Shown: positions 61,302 through 64,000 of the stretch, piece by piece
Layout of the letters: the number at the start of each line of letters is the position of its first letter
Numbering within the stretch: position 1 is the first letter of the stretch
Assembly (NCBI GenBank): GCA_046330395.1
Contig: JAXLSS010000003.1
Span: 124,001 to 188,000, forward strand
Source: Ga0077560 sp046330395
GTDB taxonomy: Bacteria > Actinomycetota > Thermoleophilia > Miltoncostaeales > Miltoncostaeaceae
Length of the DNA stretch: 64,000 nucleotides
Direction: 5' to 3'
The notes under the pieces: generated by a model
Database searches by the model: none
What the model was told of the DNA's origin: nothing
Seen by the model: only the letters and a program-made list of their open reading frames with translations
Translations under genes and position numbers: made by a program

Positions 61302-63605
61302 TCAGCGTGCGAACGTCTCGGCTTTCCGCGCGTCCTCGAACATCGGGACCTCCCCCGCCTGCCACAGCCGCACCAGCACGTCCACCGCGTCCGGGCACAG
61401 CTGCATGCCGCGCTCGGCGCGGCACACCGCCAGCGCCTCCTCCGGGTCGCGCCCCGGCCGGTAGGGCCGGTCGCTGGTGAGCGCGTCCCACATGTCCGCC
61501 ACGGCCATCAGGCGGGCGCCCTCGGGGATGTCGCGCCCCGCCAGGCCGTCCGGGTAGCCCCGGCCGGACCAGTGCTCATGGTGCCCGCGCACCCACGCCA
61601 CCTGCCGGGGGCTCAGCACCCCGGACACGATCTGCGCCCCCAGGGCGGCGTGCACCTGCACCTGGGCGAACTCCGCCGCGGTCAGCGTCATGGGCTTCAG
61701 CAGCACGGCGTCGGGCACCCCCACCTTGCCCACGTCGTGCATCAGCGCCGCCTCGCGCAGGTCGGCGGCCGTCTCGGGGCGCCAGCCCGCCGCCAGCGCC
61801 AGCCGGTGGGTCAGCTCCGCCACCCGCTCCGAGTGCCGGAACGTGTACGGGTCGCGGGCGTCCACGGCGCGCGCCAGGGCCTGGATGGCCGCCAGCGCCT
61901 TCAGGTGGGCCACGCGCGCCTCGTGATCCAGCGACGAGGCGTCCTTGGTGACATCCGCCGTCCAACGCCGGGTCTGGTCGCGTCCGTGCTCCTTGGCCCA
62001 GTACAGGGCGGCGTCGGCCCGTGTCATGAGGTCGGTCGCCTCGCCGGCGTCGCCGGTGCAGGCCACGCCCGCCGACACCGTCACCAGCGGCACGCGGCCC
62101 ATGCCGGTGCTGCGCATGGCCAGCCGGGCGCGCTCGGCGGCGTCGTGGGCGCCCGCGGCGTCGGTGGCCGGCATCAACCAGGCGAACTCCTCACCGCCCA
62201 CCCGGGCCACCATGTCCCCGCCGCGGGCGAGGTCGCCCAGCCGGCGGGCCACCTCCACCAGCACCTGATCGCCGGCCTGGTGACCCAGCCCGTCGTTGAC
62301 GGTCTTGAAATGGTCGATGTCCATCAGCACCAGGGCGAGCGGCCCCCCGTCCTCGGCCGCGGCCAGCTCGTGGCGCATGCGCTCCTGGAAGGCCCGGTGG
62401 TTGGCCAGCCCCGTCAGTGGATCGGTGGTGGCCTGGTCGGTGAGGCGCGCCCGCGCCTCCACCCCGGCGATGGCCATGCCCAGGGTGGCGGCCAGGCGCT
62501 CCAGCCGGGGATGCACCTGCCGGGCCCGCCCCGCGTCCTGCACCACCACGGCCACGGCCCCCCAGCAGCACCCCTCCACCACCACCGGCACCGCCAGGCA
62601 CGCCCCGCCCCCGGGTGGCGGCTCGTCCCCGTCGCGCCGTCCGCCCGCCTCCACCGGCCGCACCACGGCGGCCGCGCCGGCCAGGACCTCGCCGGCCGCC
62701 AGGTCCGGGCGGCCGCCCGCGGGGCCGAGGGCCGCCATCCGGCCGGGTGCCCCGGAGGGGCGGGCGGCGTACACCGCCACCGACCCCACGCCGGGGATGG
62801 CCAGCGCGTGGCGTGCGGCCAGGTCCACCACCTCCTGCACGGTGGTGCCGCGGGCCACCGCGGTGGTGATCTCCGCACCTGCCTGCTGTTCCTCCGACAC
62901 CCAGCGAAGGGCCCCCACCACCCGGCCGCGGGCGCGGTCCAGGAGCACCCACAGCGCAAGGGCCAGGACGCCCAGCAGGCCCCCCGCCCAGCCCAAGCGT
63001 GTCAGCAGCCGCGTGCGCAGGGCGGCCTCATGCATCCCCTCGTGCGCCCGCTGCGCCTCGAGCGCCCCCACCCAGTCGTCCGCGCGCCGGCTGAGGCGAC
63101 GTGACAGCACCCCCAGCTGCCGCTGGGCGCGGTGCTGTGCGGGCGAGCCCGCGCGGGTGCGCACGTTGCGCACCACCAGGAGCAGCACCTGCATCATGGC
63201 GTCCTGGGTGAGCCGCCCACGGCGGTTCACCTCCGGCGGCACCCAGCCGCGCTGATCCTCTAGCAGGGCCGCCATGTCGTGCGCCGCCAGCTGCACGTCC
63301 CGCATCCGGCCCGGTGTGAGGCCCTTGCGCAGCGGGTGCAGCGCGACGGCCCGGAAGTAGCCCACCTGCACGTCCATCAACCCGTTGCGCAGGTGCTGCA
63401 CGCGGGCCACCGCGTCGTCGGCGCGGTCCCGCTGGGCGGTGAGCCGGCCCAGCTCACCCACCACCACCACGGCGGCGCCGATGGCGGCGGCGGCCATCAG
63501 GCACACCGCAGACATCTGCACCAGCTGCAGGATGCGCAGGCGGACGGCCGCCCGCCCCCACGAGATGGGACCGGCGGGGGGTGCGTCCCCGGGGACCGGG
63601 TTCAC
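61302..63605 (-). CDS. Membrane-bound GAF-GGDEF-HD-GYP cyclic-di-GMP protein
   Basis: Bifunctional candidate for making and breaking cyclic di-GMP. 767 residues. An N-terminal helix (about 28-52), a ~150-residue extracytoplasmic helical sensor and a second helix (about 203-222) are followed by a GAF-like domain (about 240-385). A GGDEF domain comes next with RVGGEEFAWLM and an intact I-site (RGGD five residues before it). The HD-GYP phosphodiesterase ends the protein, with ALMHDVGKVGVPD, VRGHHEHWSGRGYPDGL and MAVADMWDALTSDRPYR. Both active sites look complete. GTG or ATG choice at the start is not fully secure. Confidence 0.9.
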   Translation of the reverse strand: MNPVPGDAPPAGPISWGRAAVRLRILQLVQMSAVCLMAAAAIGAAVVVVGELGRLTAQRDRADDAVARVQHLRNGLMDVQVGYFRAVALHPLRKGLTPGRMRDVQLAAHDMAALLEDQRGWVPPEVNRRGRLTQDAMMQVLLLVVRNVRTRAGSPAQHRAQRQLGVLSRRLSRRADDWVGALEAQRAHEGMHEAALRTRLLTRLGWAGGLLGVLALALWVLLDRARGRVVGALRWVSEEQQAGAEITTAVARGTTVQEVVDLAARHALAIPGVGSVAVYAARPSGAPGRMAALGPAGGRPDLAAGEVLAGAAAVVRPVEAGGRRDGDEPPPGGGACLAVPVVVEGCCWGAVAVVVQDAGRARQVHPRLERLAATLGMAIAGVEARARLTDQATTDPLTGLANHRAFQERMRHELAAAEDGGPLALVLMDIDHFKTVNDGLGHQAGDQVLVEVARRLGDLARGGDMVARVGGEEFAWLMPATDAAGAHDAAERARLAMRSTGMGRVPLVTVSAGVACTGDAGEATDLMTRADAALYWAKEHGRDQTRRWTADVTKDASSLDHEARVAHLKALAAIQALARAVDARDPYTFRHSERVAELTHRLALAAGWRPETAADLREAALMHDVGKVGVPDAVLLKPMTLTAAEFAQVQVHAALGAQIVSGVLSPRQVAWVRGHHEHWSGRGYPDGLAGRDIPEGARLMAVADMWDALTSDRPYRPGRDPEEALAVCRAERGMQLCPDAVDVLVRLWQAGEVPMFEDARKAETFAR

Positions 63606-63715
63606 GCGACGGCCGGCGTGCGAGGGAGGCGACGACGCATTCCCTCACCTATCGGCACCACCCCGGAATGGGATGACGGTTTTCGGCGTTCCGGGCACCC
63701 GGGCCCTGAACCGGC

Positions 63716-64000
63716 TCAGGTGTCGCGCGAGAGGCGGCGCACCACGGTGGAGGTGCCGCCGGCCAGCACCAGCAGCCCCGCCATCGCCGACAGCACGATG
63801 AACGGCACCGGGATGCCGGAGTCGGGTCCCACCACGCCCGCGTTGGGCAGGTCCAGCACGGTGGCCGCGGTGGGGTGCGAGGCCGACCCCGCCGAGTCAC
63901 CCGCACCGGCGCCGTTGCCCCGCACCGGGGAGCCGGCCCGCTCGGGCGCCACCGCGCCGAACAGCTCGCGGCTGAGGGCGTCGTTGATGGCCCGCATGGC
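63716..64000 (-). CDS. C-terminal part of a membrane-anchored protein (5' end outside window)
   Basis: The frame is open to the right edge, so only the last ~94 residues are seen and the ATG near 63997 is probably internal. A low-complexity Gly/Ala/Ser segment is followed by one membrane helix (PFIVLSAMAGLLVLAGG) and a short basic tail (VVRRLSRDT). LPNAG about 20 residues before the helix is only loosely like a sortase signal. Likely an exported protein held by its C-terminus; function cannot be stated. The 110-bp gap to the GGDEF gene shows nothing clear. Confidence 0.5.
   Translation of the reverse strand, partial: AMRAINDALSRELFGAVAPERAGSPVRGNGAGAGDSAGSASHPTAATVLDLPNAGVVGPDSGIPVPFIVLSAMAGLLVLAGGTSTVVRRLSRDT

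Noticed and set aside
63716..64000. Sortase-anchored protein based on LPNAG before the C-terminal helix
   Set aside because: The motif lacks the Thr of LPxTG, the spacing to the helix is long, and no sortase gene is visible.

Overview
The window is a chromosomal replication-origin region of a very GC-rich bacterium. The gene order (tat genes, ParB/ParA, RsmG, Jag, YidC, YidD, RnpA, RpmH | DnaA, DnaN, RecF, DUF721, GyrB, GyrA), frequent GTG starts, ATGA/TGATG gene overlaps and several apparently leaderless promoters (a TANNNT box 6-9 nt before the start codon) fit an actinomycetote. The long GyrB, the class-2 IleRS and the DAG-kinase/Ku/nuo mix make a deep lineage such as Thermoleophilia plausible, but this is inference; no 16S gene is present.

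Layout. 1-8.7 kb: the tat genes, a chorismate mutase, a bifunctional-nuclease-domain protein, tRNA-Ile(GAT) and a NarL-type two-component pair, then the leftward origin-flanking genes parB-parA-rsmG-jag-yidC-yidD-rnpA-rpmH with a parS site over the rsmG start. 8.7-19.3 kb: the rightward arm, with DnaA boxes, an ATPase/winged-helix protein, dnaA, a probable oriC with an AT-rich element, dnaN, recF, DUF721, gyrB and gyrA. 19.3-21.3 kb: leftward hypothetical, Ku and SPFH genes. 21.4-28.3 kb: a tightly overlapping fatty-acid synthesis operon fabZ-H-D-G-F, a dual-specificity phosphatase, then accD-accA (no acpP), ending in a strongly structured untranslated stretch. 28.6-38.5 kb: a diacylglycerol-kinase-like protein, a hydrolase-fold protein lacking its nucleophile, a HAD phosphatase with ileS, duplicated terminators, an L,D-transpeptidase and PolX. 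38.5-41.5 kb: a cobalamin riboswitch and a B12-type ABC importer. 41.5-44.9 kb: truncated globin, TSUP permease, a secreted RNase with barstar, and a secreted beta-rich protein. 45.0-59.2 kb: a complete 14-gene complex I operon nuoA-N on the minus strand. 59.3-64 kb: a TPR protein, an ABC-2 permease, a truncated malic-enzyme-like ACT protein, a membrane GGDEF/HD-GYP protein and a cut-off membrane protein.

Sequence quality. Three places show short reading-frame excursions that reconcile once single G or C bases are added or removed in homopolymer runs: tatA (~636-674), the C-terminal two thirds of nuoG (~52.3-53.8 kb, many sites) and the ABC-2 permease (~59.98 and ~60.04 kb). I read these as consensus errors rather than true pseudogenes, but the sequence alone cannot exclude decay.

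I found no CRISPR array, insertion sequence, prophage or integron. The most unusual items are the ATPase/winged-helix protein next to dnaA, the catalytically stripped ACT-malic protein, the lipoprotein RNase-barstar pair, the structured RNA candidate after accA, the duplicated 84-bp terminator repeat after ileS, and the altered active sites of the hydrolase-fold protein and PolX.
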